Shown: positions 26,301-35,623 of the stretch, piece after piece
How positions within the stretch are numbered: the first letter of the stretch is position 1
Layout: every line of letters begins with the position of its first letter
DNA from: Palsa-504 sp963753195
GTDB lineage: Bacteria; Actinomycetota; Actinomycetes; Streptosporangiales; Streptosporangiaceae
Reading direction: 5' to 3'
Assembly: GCA_963753195.1 (NCBI GenBank)
Contig: CAVWBH010000009.1
Coordinates: 1,302,001-1,366,000, forward strand
DNA length: 64,000 nucleotides
The notes under the pieces: generated by a model
What the model was told of the DNA's origin: nothing
Databases searched by the model: none
Seen by the model: the letters and a program-made list of their open reading frames with translations, nothing else
Program-made: the position numbers and the translations under genes

Positions 26301-27231
26301 TGTCGTGGTGGAAAGCGAGGTAGCCGCCGATGCCGAGGATGATGACCTGAGTGAACTGCGGCAGCGCCTGGAGGGTCGAGGTCCGCCGGGCCCGCAGGCG
26401 CAGGTTGCGCATCCGGCTGGCGAACAGAACCCGGAGGGCGTCAAGCACCCGGTTGAACTCGCGCCGCTCCTGGCCGAAGCCTTTGACCACACGTACCCCG
26501 GTGGTGGCGCCGTCGACCTGGCCGATCACCTCGGCCATCCGCGCCTGGGCCTCCCACTGGCTCGGGTAGACGCGCCTTCGCATCCGGAGCGAGAACCAGA
26601 ACAGGATGGGCACGAAGGGGAGCGTCGTCGCCGCGAGCAGCGGCGACAGGACGAACATGATCCCCAGCGACAAGACGAACTGCAGGACGTTGGACAGGAT
26701 GTTCGGCGCCTGGTTGAAGAGCTGCCGGACGAGCTGCAGGTCTGAGTTCGTCCGGGAGACGAGCTGACCGGTCTGGAGCTCGTCGTGGCGGGCGAAGTCG
26801 AGTCCCTGAAGATGGGCGAAGACGGCGTTGCGCAGGTCGTAGTCGACGTCCCAGGCGATGCGCCCGCCGGCGTACCGGCGGATCTGCCCGAACACGAAGA
26901 GGACCACGATGAGCACGCCCATCAGGCCCAGCAGCGGGCCGAGATCCTGGGTATGGCCCAGGATCGGCCCGTCGATGATCGACGCCTGAACCAGCGGGAT
27001 CATGGTCTGACTGAGGATGGCCAGGACGGCGCTGACGACCGCGATGAGGATCAGCCGTCGGTGCGCCGCGAAAATGGGCCACAGGCGGCGGAGCCAGCCG
27101 CCGGCCTGCGCACCCGCGGGTCCGGGCAGCTCCCCCTCGTGCGACGGCAGCTGCCCCAACGCCCAACGCGGGAGGACGTTCTCCTCCTGCGACTCGAGGT
27201 GGCGGCGGGGCCCGATTCGCGCGTCAGTCAT
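23311..27231 (-). CDS. fused two-half ABC multidrug-type exporter
   Basis: This 1306-residue fusion has two membrane-ATPase halves. NBD1 has Walker A GASGSGKST (414-422), signature LSGGQ (518-522) and LLLDDATSS, with Asp543 in place of the catalytic Glu. NBD2 has Walker A GETGAGKST (1101-1109), an altered signature LSIGQ (1204-1208) and normal LLDEATS with Glu1229. Thus one composite ATP site (NBD1 Walker, NBD2 signature) is degenerate and the other is normal, as in asymmetric heterodimeric exporters. A Gly/Met-rich linker (GGMGGGGMGGGGMRAGG) joins the halves. Each half has about six membrane helices. It probably exports lipids or drugs. It is a single gene, divergent from the molybdenum hydroxylase. 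Confidence 0.92.
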   Translation of the reverse strand: MTDARIGPRRHLESQEENVLPRWALGQLPSHEGELPGPAGAQAGGWLRRLWPIFAAHRRLILIAVVSAVLAILSQTMIPLVQASIIDGPILGHTQDLGPLLGLMGVLIVVLFVFGQIRRYAGGRIAWDVDYDLRNAVFAHLQGLDFARHDELQTGQLVSRTNSDLQLVRQLFNQAPNILSNVLQFVLSLGIMFVLSPLLAATTLPFVPILFWFSLRMRRRVYPSQWEAQARMAEVIGQVDGATTGVRVVKGFGQERREFNRVLDALRVLFASRMRNLRLRARRTSTLQALPQFTQVIILGIGGYLAFHHDISIGTLVAFMTYMALLAAPARQLGSVIVTAQQARAGAERVLELLDSLPDVTEKADAVTLPAVTLPGEHGHISFDGVSFGYLRSEPILRNFSLDIAPGETVGIVGASGSGKSTIGLLLPRFYDVQSGHVRLEGVDVRDVTLDSLRRQIGIVFEDAFLFSDTVRSNISFGRPDATDEQIEAAARAAEAHDFISALPDRYDTVVGEKGSLLSGGQRQRITLARALLTDPKILLLDDATSSIDSRVEEEIHKTLRRLMVGRTTILIAHRRSTLRLASRIAVLDRGAVVDSGTHEQLIERCELYRELISGPNDQAEGQHTNRGSTRSSAEAWGRRGSGGDFDGVRFELVNAEPRLQAGGMGGGGMGGGGMRAGGGMRAGAAGPPTPELMAAIKSLPPVRDWPHEDLAQQTAPVVGKFNFWRYLRPLYLQLALGAMFIVLDSACLLAGPQFVRYTINNAIQQHDGQLLVILIGLYFAVNLADWFFQWREIFLTGRVGERLLFGLRVKIFSHLQRLGMDFYDREMGGRILTRIGSDVDTLSQLMQSGLVNAFVSFLNFFGVAVLLVLMSPRLALFVLGVVPPLLAGTLLYRAKSSKAYDRQRERIAAVNADLEENVSGVRITQAFRREERNTANFRTLTLQYRDAGIRSTYYQSLFFPYAQLMGNIATLIILGVGDHEYHQHLLSAGALVAFLLYLTQLFAPVQQLSQVFDSYQQASAGLRRISGLLQAPVSLDFEALQPAELAADAAAGHERVRPLPKIKGAIELAGVHFRYPGQPAEAVAGIDLSIAAGQTVALVGETGAGKSTVVKLIARFYDPTAGQVLIDGAPLTRLDLEGYRRRLGYVPQEPFLFPASIRDNIAYGRPGATDEQVEAAARSVGAHDFIVGAGGYLAPVRGGGKSLSIGQRQLLCFARALLIDPAIILLDEATSNLDLASEARVNHAMEVVAHARTTVIIAHRLQTAARADRIFVIDGGQVVETGSHRELLSVAGPYAGLWRAFDIAS

Positions 27232-27350
27232 GAAGCCGGAGTCTCCACAAGGCTCAAGATACTTCGTGGGCCTAACTATTCACTACCCGGGAACGGGGAC
27301 CGGGGCTATCGTCGAAGATGAAGCCTGCCTGGCGTGGAAGGGAGCCGTCA

Positions 27351-29735
27351 GTGAGCACGGACAGGAATCCCGTATCGCTGCTGTCCGAGGCGCCGGCCGG
27401 GCTCGCCGGTGATGCGACCGCGGCGCGGTGGGTGGGCGAGCGGATACCGCGGGTCGAGGACCAGCGGATGATCACCGGGCACGGCCGGTACGTCGATGAC
27501 CTGGCCAAGCCGGGGATGGTGCACGCCGCGTTCGTGCGCAGCACCGTGGCCCGGGGGCGGATCACGGGCCTGGACGTCAGCGCGGCGCGCCGGGCGCCGG
27601 GCGTGCTAGCGGTGCTGACCGCGGCCGAGGTCAACCCGCGGGTGCACCAGCTCGGCCGGACGGTGCCCGGCCGGGGACCTGACCAGACGCCCCGGCGGGT
27701 GCTGGCCGACGGTGACGTCCGGTACGTCGGTGAGCCGATCGCCGTGGTGATCGCGGAGTCGCGCTACCTGGCCGAGGACGCCGCCGAGCTGGTCAGCGTG
27801 GAGATCGAGCCGCAGCAGCCGGTGCTGGACCCGGCCGCGGCGCTGGCCGAGGGCAGCCCGCGGGTGCACCCGGAGCTGCCGGGCAACTCGGCCGGCGTGG
27901 TCCCGGCCCCGGACCTGCCCGGGCTGGACGGCCTGCTGGCGAATGCGCCGCACGTGTTCACCGAGACGTTCACCCAGCACCGCTACGCGGACGTGCCGAT
28001 GGAGACCCGCGGCCTGGTCGCCGAGTGGGACCGGTGGACCGGGCAGCTCGAGGTGGTCATCGCCGGGCAGGGCGTGCACGTGCCCCGGCTGTTCTTCTCC
28101 CGGATGCTGGATCTCCCCGAGGACGACGTCCGGGTGATCATGGGCGATGTCGGCGGCTCGTTCGGGCAGAAGGCGTTCCCCCAGCGGGAGGACCAGGCCG
28201 TCGTGGTGGCGGCGGTGATCCTCGGTGAGCGGCCGGTGAAGTGGATCGAGGACCGGGCCGAGAACCTGATCAGCGGGGGGCACGCCCGGGAGGAGTCGTT
28301 GCAGATCACCGCGGCCACCGACGACGACGGGGTGCTGCTGGCGGCCAGGGCCCACCACATCGAGAACGTGGGCGCCTACCCGGCCGGGAGCAACGGCCAG
28401 ACGGCGGGGGGGTCAGCGCGCATGTTCCCCGGGCCGTACCACTGGTCCGGGCCCGGTTCAGTGGCCTACTCCGGCCAGGCGGTGTACACGAACACCGGCG
28501 GGCACTGCGCCTACCGCGGGCCGTGGATGATGGAGACCACCGGCCGCGAGCAGCTGGTGGACGTCATCGCGCAGCGGCTCGGCATCGACCCGCTGGAGAT
28601 CCGCCGCCGCAACGTGATCTCCCGCGACGAGCTGCCCTACACCAGCGCCTCCTCGATCCCGTACGACGCCATCAGCCCGGCCGAGACGCTCGAGCAAGCC
28701 GCGGAACTGATCGGCTACGAGCAGTTCCGCAAGGACCAGGAGCGGGCCCGCGCCGAAGGCCGGCTGGTCGGCATCGGGCTCTCGCTCTACATCGAGCCCC
28801 AGCGAGGAGACCTGGGCACCTACGCGGCCACCATCCGGGTCGAGCCCAGCGGCAAGGTCAACGTCTACATGGGCACCGGCAGCCACGGGCAGAGCATCGA
28901 GACGACCATGACCCAGATCGTCGCCGACGAGATGGGCGTGAACATCGAGGACGTGCACTTCACCCAGGGCGACACCGACTCCACTCCGCAAGGCCCGAAC
29001 ACCGGCGGCAGCAAGACCGCGGGGGTGGCGGGCGGCGCGGCGCACCAGGCCGGCGCGGCCATGCGCGAGCGGGTCCTGGCCGTGGCCGCGCAGATGCTGG
29101 AGATCGACCCGGGCGACCTGGAGATGACCGACAGCGTGGCCCGGATCAAGGGCGACCCGGAGGGCAAGAGCGTGACGCTGGCCGAGATCGCCGCCGCCGC
29201 CTACCTGATCAACCCCGCCGCGCTGCCGCCCGGCGCCGAACTGGGCCTGGAAATCTCCGAGCGGTACCGGGCGCCGCAGTTCATGTTCTCCAACGCCTGC
29301 CACGCGGTGACGGTGGAGGTCGACCCGGCCACCGGCCAGGTGCACATCCTGCGGTACGTGATCTCCGAGGACTGCGGCGTCATGATCAACCCGAACGTGG
29401 TGGAGGGGCAAACCGCGGGCGGGGTGGTGCAGGGCATCGGCGGGGTGCTGTATGAGCACATCCGCTACGACGAGGCGGGCAACCCGACCACGACCACGTT
29501 CATGGATTACCTGCTGCCGACCGCGGCCGAGGTGCCGGACCTGGAGTACGGCCACGTGGTTACCCCCGGCCTGACCCCCGGCGGGCACAAGGGCCTGGGC
29601 GAGGGCGGCGCGATCGGCTCACCGGCCGCGCTGGTCAACGCGGTCCGCGACGCGCTGGCCCCCCTCGGGGTCTCGATCAACTCCCAGCCGCTCACGCCGG
29701 ACCGGATCCTGGACCTGATCGAGCCAGTGCCGTAG
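27351..29735 (+). CDS. xanthine dehydrogenase/CoxL-family molybdopterin subunit
   Basis: This protein of about 794 residues is a molybdenum hydroxylase large subunit. RVEDQRMITGHGRYVDDL starts the first domain, GDVGGSFGQKAFPQRED binds cofactor, AYRGPWMMETTGREQ lies at the active-site loop, and GHKGLGEGGAIG supplies the catalytic Glu. The loop is not AYxCSFR (form I CO dehydrogenase) nor the usual AYRGAGR, so CO oxidation is unlikely; another N-heterocycle or aldehyde substrate is probable. The GTG at 27351 follows GGAAGGGAG at good spacing. The FAD and iron-sulphur subunits normally encoded beside it are absent. Confidence 0.85.
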   Translation: MSTDRNPVSLLSEAPAGLAGDATAARWVGERIPRVEDQRMITGHGRYVDDLAKPGMVHAAFVRSTVARGRITGLDVSAARRAPGVLAVLTAAEVNPRVHQLGRTVPGRGPDQTPRRVLADGDVRYVGEPIAVVIAESRYLAEDAAELVSVEIEPQQPVLDPAAALAEGSPRVHPELPGNSAGVVPAPDLPGLDGLLANAPHVFTETFTQHRYADVPMETRGLVAEWDRWTGQLEVVIAGQGVHVPRLFFSRMLDLPEDDVRVIMGDVGGSFGQKAFPQREDQAVVVAAVILGERPVKWIEDRAENLISGGHAREESLQITAATDDDGVLLAARAHHIENVGAYPAGSNGQTAGGSARMFPGPYHWSGPGSVAYSGQAVYTNTGGHCAYRGPWMMETTGREQLVDVIAQRLGIDPLEIRRRNVISRDELPYTSASSIPYDAISPAETLEQAAELIGYEQFRKDQERARAEGRLVGIGLSLYIEPQRGDLGTYAATIRVEPSGKVNVYMGTGSHGQSIETTMTQIVADEMGVNIEDVHFTQGDTDSTPQGPNTGGSKTAGVAGGAAHQAGAAMRERVLAVAAQMLEIDPGDLEMTDSVARIKGDPEGKSVTLAEIAAAAYLINPAALPPGAELGLEISERYRAPQFMFSNACHAVTVEVDPATGQVHILRYVISEDCGVMINPNVVEGQTAGGVVQGIGGVLYEHIRYDEAGNPTTTTFMDYLLPTAAEVPDLEYGHVVTPGLTPGGHKGLGEGGAIGSPAALVNAVRDALAPLGVSINSQPLTPDRILDLIEPVP

Positions 29736-29748
29736 CAGAACGGCGCGA

Positions 29749-30489
29749 TCACGGCCTGGACACGGGTGCTGGGCGCGCGGCGGCGCAGATGCGCGTCAGC
29801 GTCGCCTGCCAGTCGTGCTGGGGGTCGGTCACCATGATCTTCGGGAACGGGTACCGGCCGTACAGCTGGGTCACGACAGGCTCCCAGGCCTGGTACAGCT
29901 TGACCACGGCGTCTTGGCCCCGGAGGCTGCGGCGCCGCGCCCAGGGGCTGTTTTCCACGAAGGCCACGTTCCGCGACGACCACGGGTCACCCCGGGTGCG
30001 ATGGACACGCGCGATCGCCGCGGCGATGTCGGCGGGCCGCAGGTAGACCAGGAGCGGCCTGGCCGGTGCGGCCTGCCGCACGATCTGGGTGAAGATCTCC
30101 TCGACCGTGCGCGCGGGCGCGCCGTCGATGAAGGCCGGCATGACGGAGTTCTGCAGGAAGCTGCTTTCTATGATGATCGTCGGCCCTCCGCGCAGGCAGC
30201 GCTCGGTCAGCCGGCGCCATTGAACGGCCGCGTACACCCCAGGGCGACCGTCGGGCCCGCCGTCCCCGGCGCTGCCGTCACCGGCCCGGCCCGGCCCGGG
30301 CGCCTGCGGGCCGGCCTCGGCCCGCAACCGGTCCTCGGCCCTGGTGCGGATGGGATGATCTGCGGCGCCTTCGCAGAACACCCGCACGTTCTCTCCCCGC
30401 CCCGCCAGCCAGTCCCCGACTGCCGTCGCCGTCGTCGTCTTGCCTGAACCGATCATGCCCTCGATCACGATCAGCCGCGCCGCGTCCAC
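29749..30489 (-). CDS. P-loop kinase-like protein (thymidylate/deoxynucleoside kinase-like)
   Basis: The 246-residue protein begins LIVIEGMIGSGKTTTATAVG, a Walker A motif in the context of nucleoside and nucleotide kinases. It continues with IIIESSFLQNSVMPAF, a plausible DRx-like region, and PLLVYLRPADIAAAIARVHR, resembling the LID area. The middle (about residues 55-85) is a Gly/Pro-rich insertion. No exact family member was recognised and the phosphorylated substrate is unknown. It has a GTG start and is convergent with the molybdenum hydroxylase, 13 bp from its stop. Confidence 0.65.
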   Translation of the reverse strand: MDAARLIVIEGMIGSGKTTTATAVGDWLAGRGENVRVFCEGAADHPIRTRAEDRLRAEAGPQAPGPGRAGDGSAGDGGPDGRPGVYAAVQWRRLTERCLRGGPTIIIESSFLQNSVMPAFIDGAPARTVEEIFTQIVRQAAPARPLLVYLRPADIAAAIARVHRTRGDPWSSRNVAFVENSPWARRRSLRGQDAVVKLYQAWEPVVTQLYGRYPFPKIMVTDPQHDWQATLTRICAAARPAPVSRP

Positions 30490-30529
30490 CAGCCCAGGCT
30501 ACGACGCCGCAGCCGGCTCAGACCGCACG

Positions 30530-32803
30530 CTAGAGGGCACCTAGACCGAGTTCGCGGGTACGGACGACCGCTTCGTAGCGCGAGGAGACCCCGAGCTTGC
30601 GGTAGGCGGAGTACGCCTGAGTCCTGACCGTGTTCTTCGAGACGAACAGCTGTTCGCCGATCTGCTGGTACGACAGGTGCGTGGCCAGCAAGGGAAGAAG
30701 CCGCAACTCGGCGGCCGTAAGTGACGAAGCACTGGTCGTGCGGGTGTGGGCGGTGACGACACTGGCTTGCAGCTGGCCAGCCAGTTCCGGGAGGTTACCG
30801 AGATCCGGCCGTTGCTGGAGAATGTCGTGGACCTGGGCCAGAACCGCCGAAGCACCCCCAGGGTCGGCGAGCGTGATGTAGGAGCGGGCCATTTCCAGAA
30901 GCGCCTGGACTGACACCATCGGCAGGGCGTACGTCAGCAGGGGCCTGAGCCGCGACGCCCGCCCGAGATAGAACCGTGCCTGGGTGGCGTCGCCCTCGTG
31001 CGCCGCAGCACGGCTCGCCCACGCGTAGACCAGGGCACTGGTGAAGTAATCGCCAAACTGCCCGTCATCTACGATGGCCGCCGCTCGTCGGGCGAGCGTG
31101 GTGACCTCGGGCCAGTCATTTCGTTCGGCGGCCACGCTGCACTGCTGGGCGAGGATCAGGCCGGCAACAGGCAAGGCGCCGAAGTGGGTGGCCAGATCCA
31201 GCGCGCGGGCCAGAGTGGGCTCGGCTCGGTCCGGGTCACCCTCCAGCAGGTCGGCAACGCCCTCGGTGTACAGCATCGTGGCCCGGTACGGGCTGGCCGG
31301 GCTTAGTCCCTCCCAGGCGATTCGCGCGTCACGCCGCATCTCGCCGATGCCGCTTCGGCACAAGATCGCACGCAGATAGGCCAGCGTGGCCTCGATCGTG
31401 CTGCCATCCGGGAGGATTCCCGTCGAGGACGCACGCTCCGCAGCGGCAGCCCAGCGCTCCGCCTCGGCGGGCTGGCCGAGAAGCGCGAAAATAAGAGAGC
31501 CATGCGCCGCGATCGCCCCGTAGTGCTCAGCTGACGTAACATCCCCGAGCCACTCCATCCAGCGCAGCACCGTCTTGATGCGCCCGCTGGCCCAGACGGG
31601 CTGTTGGAGTTCCAGGATCAGCCGCGCCACCCGGTCGTAGTCTCCCGCCGCGTAGGCGTAGTCGATCGCGGCCTCCGGCAGGCCGTTCGCCTCGAACCAG
31701 GCCGGTGCCCGGAAATGCAGGTCCTGGACCAGGTCGGGCTCCCGGCGCCGGAGCTCTGTCCGCAGAAGATCACGGAGCAGATGATGGTACCGGTACCATT
31801 CACGGCGGCGGTCAAGCGGGACCACCAGCAGATTCCTGGCTTCCATATGTTCAAGGACAGCCGCCGATCCCTGCTGCCCCAAGATCGCGTCGCAGAGCGA
31901 CCCGCACATCCGGTCCAGCACCGAGGTGCGGGTAAGAAACGACGCTTCCTCGCCGGAGATCCGGTCCAGGAGTTCCGAGCGCAGATAATCACCCATGTAG
32001 ACGTCGTCGCCCGTGAACGTGAAGCCGACATCGCTGTTCCGCCCGCCGGCCTTGATGGCTAGCGCGGCGATATAGAGCCCCGCTGGCCAGCCTTCGGTCC
32101 GCTGCAGGAGATCACGAAGGCCCGCCTCGTCAGCCTCGACTCCGGTCCCCGCCAGCAAGGAGCCCGCTTCCGGTGGCCCCATGGCCAAGTCGTCAGCGGT
32201 CACCTCGAGAATCCCGCCTTGAGCGCGCAACCGGGCCGTGGGCAGCGGCACGGCAGCACGCGACGCCACCGCGAGCTGCCACCCCGGCGGCAGGCGCAGG
32301 GCGAACTCCGCGATCGTGTTCAGGCACTGCCTGTTCGTCACCGCCTCGGCGTGGTCGAGCAGCACAGTCACCGGCGGCTGGACCGAAGCCACCGCCGACA
32401 CGAACTTAGGGACCACGGTGATCTCGGCGCCCGAGGCGGCCAGGGCCGCGAAAATCGCCGGGTCGACCGGCCCGATCCGGTCCAGCGCAACCGCAAGGGC
32501 ACTCAGCAGCACGACGGGATCATTATCGTCTTCGTCGCAGGAAAGCCACGCGACACGTGATCCGATCCGTTCGGCCCATTGCGCCATCAGCGTCGTCTTT
32601 CCGTAGCCGGGCGGGGCGGTTACGGTGACGACTGGCACCCGCGCAGCGGCCAACCGCTCAACCAGGGCAGTCCGGACGACGATTCCCGGACGGACCCTCG
32701 GGGGGTGAAATTTCGACTCAGGTAGTGCGAAGCCCAGCCCGGGTGCGTTCAGGTGATCCCGGCCAGATATCACCTGAAAAGAGTCGATGACCTCCCGCTT
32801 CAT
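30530..32803 (-). CDS. LAL-type (MalT-like) LuxR transcriptional regulator
   Basis: This 757-residue regulator starts after about 40 residues with a STAND ATPase: Walker A TAPPGYGKTTLMAQWA (63-70 core), VAWLSCDEDDNDP, and the Walker B strand VTVLLDHAEAV. A helical repeat region follows, ending in a LuxR HTH at about residues 695-757 (LTAAELRLLPLLATHLSYQQ, then KNTVRTQAYSAYRKLG). It resembles MalT-like activators that bind ATP and a sugar or other inducer. It lies next to a secreted glycosidase-like gene on the same strand (32906-35419), which could be its target, but no binding site was recognised. Confidence 0.9.
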   Translation of the reverse strand: MKREVIDSFQVISGRDHLNAPGLGFALPESKFHPPRVRPGIVVRTALVERLAAARVPVVTVTAPPGYGKTTLMAQWAERIGSRVAWLSCDEDDNDPVVLLSALAVALDRIGPVDPAIFAALAASGAEITVVPKFVSAVASVQPPVTVLLDHAEAVTNRQCLNTIAEFALRLPPGWQLAVASRAAVPLPTARLRAQGGILEVTADDLAMGPPEAGSLLAGTGVEADEAGLRDLLQRTEGWPAGLYIAALAIKAGGRNSDVGFTFTGDDVYMGDYLRSELLDRISGEEASFLTRTSVLDRMCGSLCDAILGQQGSAAVLEHMEARNLLVVPLDRRREWYRYHHLLRDLLRTELRRREPDLVQDLHFRAPAWFEANGLPEAAIDYAYAAGDYDRVARLILELQQPVWASGRIKTVLRWMEWLGDVTSAEHYGAIAAHGSLIFALLGQPAEAERWAAAAERASSTGILPDGSTIEATLAYLRAILCRSGIGEMRRDARIAWEGLSPASPYRATMLYTEGVADLLEGDPDRAEPTLARALDLATHFGALPVAGLILAQQCSVAAERNDWPEVTTLARRAAAIVDDGQFGDYFTSALVYAWASRAAAHEGDATQARFYLGRASRLRPLLTYALPMVSVQALLEMARSYITLADPGGASAVLAQVHDILQQRPDLGNLPELAGQLQASVVTAHTRTTSASSLTAAELRLLPLLATHLSYQQIGEQLFVSKNTVRTQAYSAYRKLGVSSRYEAVVRTRELGLGAL

Positions 32804-32905
32804 TCCTACGAAGGTACCCCCGGATCATGGGGGCATCAACGAGTCATGGCCATGTGGCGGGCCTGCTATTTAAGGCGGCCCGCGCGGCTGCCCCGCCTGG
32901 GCGGG

Positions 32906-35419
32906 TCAGGCCTGCACGGCGAGCACTTCGTCGGCGGCGGGATGGGGCACCATGACCTCGACCGCGGTCCCGCGGTGCGTGGTCACCAGCTGGTAGGCCA
33001 CGTGCGCGCCGTTCAGCGTGACCGAGTGCACCGTCGCGCCCGCGGCCAGCACCGTGCCGATGGTCAGGGCCAGGCCCCGCGCGCCGGTCACCTCGGTCCG
33101 GTAGGCGGCGCCGTGGCGGCTGGCGGTCTCGCCCAGCGTGGCCGTCCCCACGTGCAGGTTCCGGACCGACATGGCCGGCCACGAGGACGGGATCTCGGGC
33201 ACCACGGCGACCGAACGGTCCGGCGCGTCGGGGCTGACGCCCAGCAGGTCGTTCACCACGGTCCACAGCAGCCCGTAGCCGGACCAGGCCTGCATCACGT
33301 TCGCCCGGCTGGTGAGCGCCTCGAACGGGTTGTACTGGGCACTCGCGGCCAGTTCCGGTAGCGAGCCAGGCATCTCCACGGTGAGCTGGCTCGCGATCTT
33401 GTCCATGTCGGTGACGGCCTGCGGCAGGCGCCCGTAGTTGGCTTCGCCGACGGCCAGGGCCCCGGTGTTGACCAGGTAGCAGGTCTGGCCGCTGGTGCCG
33501 CTGGGCCCGCCGACGCCGTCCACGTACAGGCCGCACGACCCGGTGAAGGTGGGCGTCTCCAGCTGGCCGAGCGCGGCGTCGGCGTCGGCGACCGGGGCGA
33601 TGTCCTGCTCCATCGGGGCGACGCTGGTCCACCAGCGCTGCTGGAGCTGCTGGCCTGCCGCGGTGCAGCTGGTGCCGGCTGAGGCGGCCGCGCACATCGA
33701 GTCCGCGTACAGGTGCTGGCTGGAGATCCACCACTGGCCGAACGCCTTGAGCGTGGCCTGCTCCCGCTGGGCGGCCCAGCTGGCGGTGGCGGTGTCGTGC
33801 ATGGCCACGGCCATGTCGTGCAGCGCGGCCAGGGCCTGGATGCTCTCGGAGGCTACGTCGAGCGCCTCACCGCCGAGGGAGGTGTTCTCCACGATGCCGT
33901 CGCCGACCGGCCACAGGCCGCCCGGGCCGGTGGCCAGGCTGGCCAGGTAGTGCTCACCCTCGTCGATGAACTTGTAGTTGTCGGCCAGGACCGCGTTGTC
34001 GCCCGACCACCGCCAGGTCAGGTCGGCGGCGACGGCGAACTGGGCGGTCTCGTTGATGTCGCCGGGCTCGGTGGTGTCGCCGTAGTAGACCGCGCCGGTG
34101 GAGGTTATCTCGTGGACCACCTTCCCGGTGCTGCCGTTGACGATTTGCGACACCGTGCGGATGGCGTTCAGCCAGTTGACGGCCGTCTGCGACTGCCCGC
34201 TGACGGCCAGGCCGTAGGTGCTGTAGGCGCCGTCAGTGCCGAAGAACTCGGCGTAGTCAGGGTAGGCGCCGTCGATGCCGGACAGGCTGGGCACGGTGGC
34301 CAGCGGCGCCGGGTACACCGTGCCCGCCTTGGTGTCCCTGATGGCGGCGTTGGAAATCGTCCGGCTCAGGTCGGCCAGGTTGAGCTTGCTCCACAGCAGC
34401 GCCTGCTGGACGCCGGAGTCCGGGACCTGCAGGTTAGTCTGGGCAGCCACGCCGTCCCGTTCGGCGATCTTGCTCTGCAGCAGCCCGGCCGGGTTGGCCA
34501 GGGCGGCCCGCAGCGCCTGGCCGGCGCCCGCCGAGCCGTTCTGCGAGCCGGACACTCCCAGCCACAGCGTGCGCCCGGCGGCCGGCACGGCCAGGTTCCA
34601 GGTCAGCTGCCCGCCTTCGCCCTTGGTGCCGAAGACGGCCTGGTCGCTGGCCGAGGTGGGCCCCCAGTAACCGGATCCGGTGGCCGTGCCGGACGGCGCG
34701 GTGGCCGCCCCGACCTTGGCGTACCACGGGGTCTGCTCCTGGTTGAAGGTGATGACGCCGTTGGCCGCGGAGACGGTGTTCTGGTGGTTGAACTGGTCCC
34801 AGGTGGGCGTGGTCGACCCCCAGGGGTAGGCCGCGCTCACCTCGCTGTGCGCGTCGGCGGTCACGGCCACGGTGGCGGCGCTCCCGTTCACCGGGATCAG
34901 GGTGAGGCCGAACAGCACCGCCGACAGCCCGTCCGGGGCGAATTCAGTGAGGGTCGGCTGCAGGCCGTCCGTCACCGGGAAGGTGAGGCGGACAAAACCG
35001 GGCCCGCTGGTGTAGGTGCTGGCCGAATCCAGCCAGCTTCCCGACACCCCGAACCACAGTCCGTCGAGCAGCTTGGTCGGCGGGGTCCACACGCCGCCCA
35101 TCTGGCCGGTGGTGTGCCAGCCGATCGGCGGGAACGTGCCGTCCTCCACCCCGACCACGTAGGCCTGGGTGCCCGCCGCCACAAACCGGCGTTCGGACAG
35201 CTGTGAGGTGGCGGAGATGGTCGGGGCCGCGCCCGCCCCGGGAACAGCCGACAGCGCGGCGGCCAGGGTGCCGCCCGCTGACCGCTGGACGCTGCCCGCG
35301 GTCTGCACCGTCTGCGTCTGCACCGTCTGGGCGCCGGCGCTGGCCGTGCCCGCCGACAGCAGGCCGACCGCGGCCGAGGCCGCAACCGCCAGGAATGTGC
35401 GTACAGGCCGTCTGATCAT
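32906..35419 (-). CDS. secreted six-hairpin glycosidase-like protein
   Basis: This protein of about 837 residues begins with a signal peptide (MIRRPVRTFLAVAASAAVGL, cleavage after a TASAGA-type site). An N-terminal beta-rich domain (about 30-330) is followed by an (alpha/alpha) barrel resembling the glycogen-debranching/trehalase clan: GIDGAYPDYAEFFGTDGAYS, EITSTGAVYYGDTTEPGDIN, TWRWSGDNAVLADNYKFIDE, and a last segment NPFEALTSRANVMQAWSGYG. A C-terminal beta domain ends the protein. Secreted relatives debranch glucans or other polysaccharides; specificity cannot be assigned. The ATG at 35419 is preferred because it opens the signal peptide. Confidence 0.8.
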   Translation of the reverse strand: MIRRPVRTFLAVAASAAVGLLSAGTASAGAQTVQTQTVQTAGSVQRSAGGTLAAALSAVPGAGAAPTISATSQLSERRFVAAGTQAYVVGVEDGTFPPIGWHTTGQMGGVWTPPTKLLDGLWFGVSGSWLDSASTYTSGPGFVRLTFPVTDGLQPTLTEFAPDGLSAVLFGLTLIPVNGSAATVAVTADAHSEVSAAYPWGSTTPTWDQFNHQNTVSAANGVITFNQEQTPWYAKVGAATAPSGTATGSGYWGPTSASDQAVFGTKGEGGQLTWNLAVPAAGRTLWLGVSGSQNGSAGAGQALRAALANPAGLLQSKIAERDGVAAQTNLQVPDSGVQQALLWSKLNLADLSRTISNAAIRDTKAGTVYPAPLATVPSLSGIDGAYPDYAEFFGTDGAYSTYGLAVSGQSQTAVNWLNAIRTVSQIVNGSTGKVVHEITSTGAVYYGDTTEPGDINETAQFAVAADLTWRWSGDNAVLADNYKFIDEGEHYLASLATGPGGLWPVGDGIVENTSLGGEALDVASESIQALAALHDMAVAMHDTATASWAAQREQATLKAFGQWWISSQHLYADSMCAAASAGTSCTAAGQQLQQRWWTSVAPMEQDIAPVADADAALGQLETPTFTGSCGLYVDGVGGPSGTSGQTCYLVNTGALAVGEANYGRLPQAVTDMDKIASQLTVEMPGSLPELAASAQYNPFEALTSRANVMQAWSGYGLLWTVVNDLLGVSPDAPDRSVAVVPEIPSSWPAMSVRNLHVGTATLGETASRHGAAYRTEVTGARGLALTIGTVLAAGATVHSVTLNGAHVAYQLVTTHRGTAVEVMVPHPAADEVLAVQA

Positions 35420-35623
35420 GACGTTACCCTCTCGCTGCGCTGCGATATCGCACCCATGACGGCGCCTGCGCGAGCGGGAACCGCCGACACACCGGCTCAC
35501 AACTACCCGGCCAGTCCGGCTCCAAACGCACGCCCGAGCAGAAAAATGCACATTTCCCAGCAGAATGGCGCGTGATAGATCCGGATGGGGATCATCCGCA
35601 CTGGGGTGGGGCTGACGGCGAAG

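Noticed and set aside
27351..29735. Aerobic CO dehydrogenase
   Set aside because: The active-site motif AYRGPW differs from AYxCSFR and the other subunits are absent.
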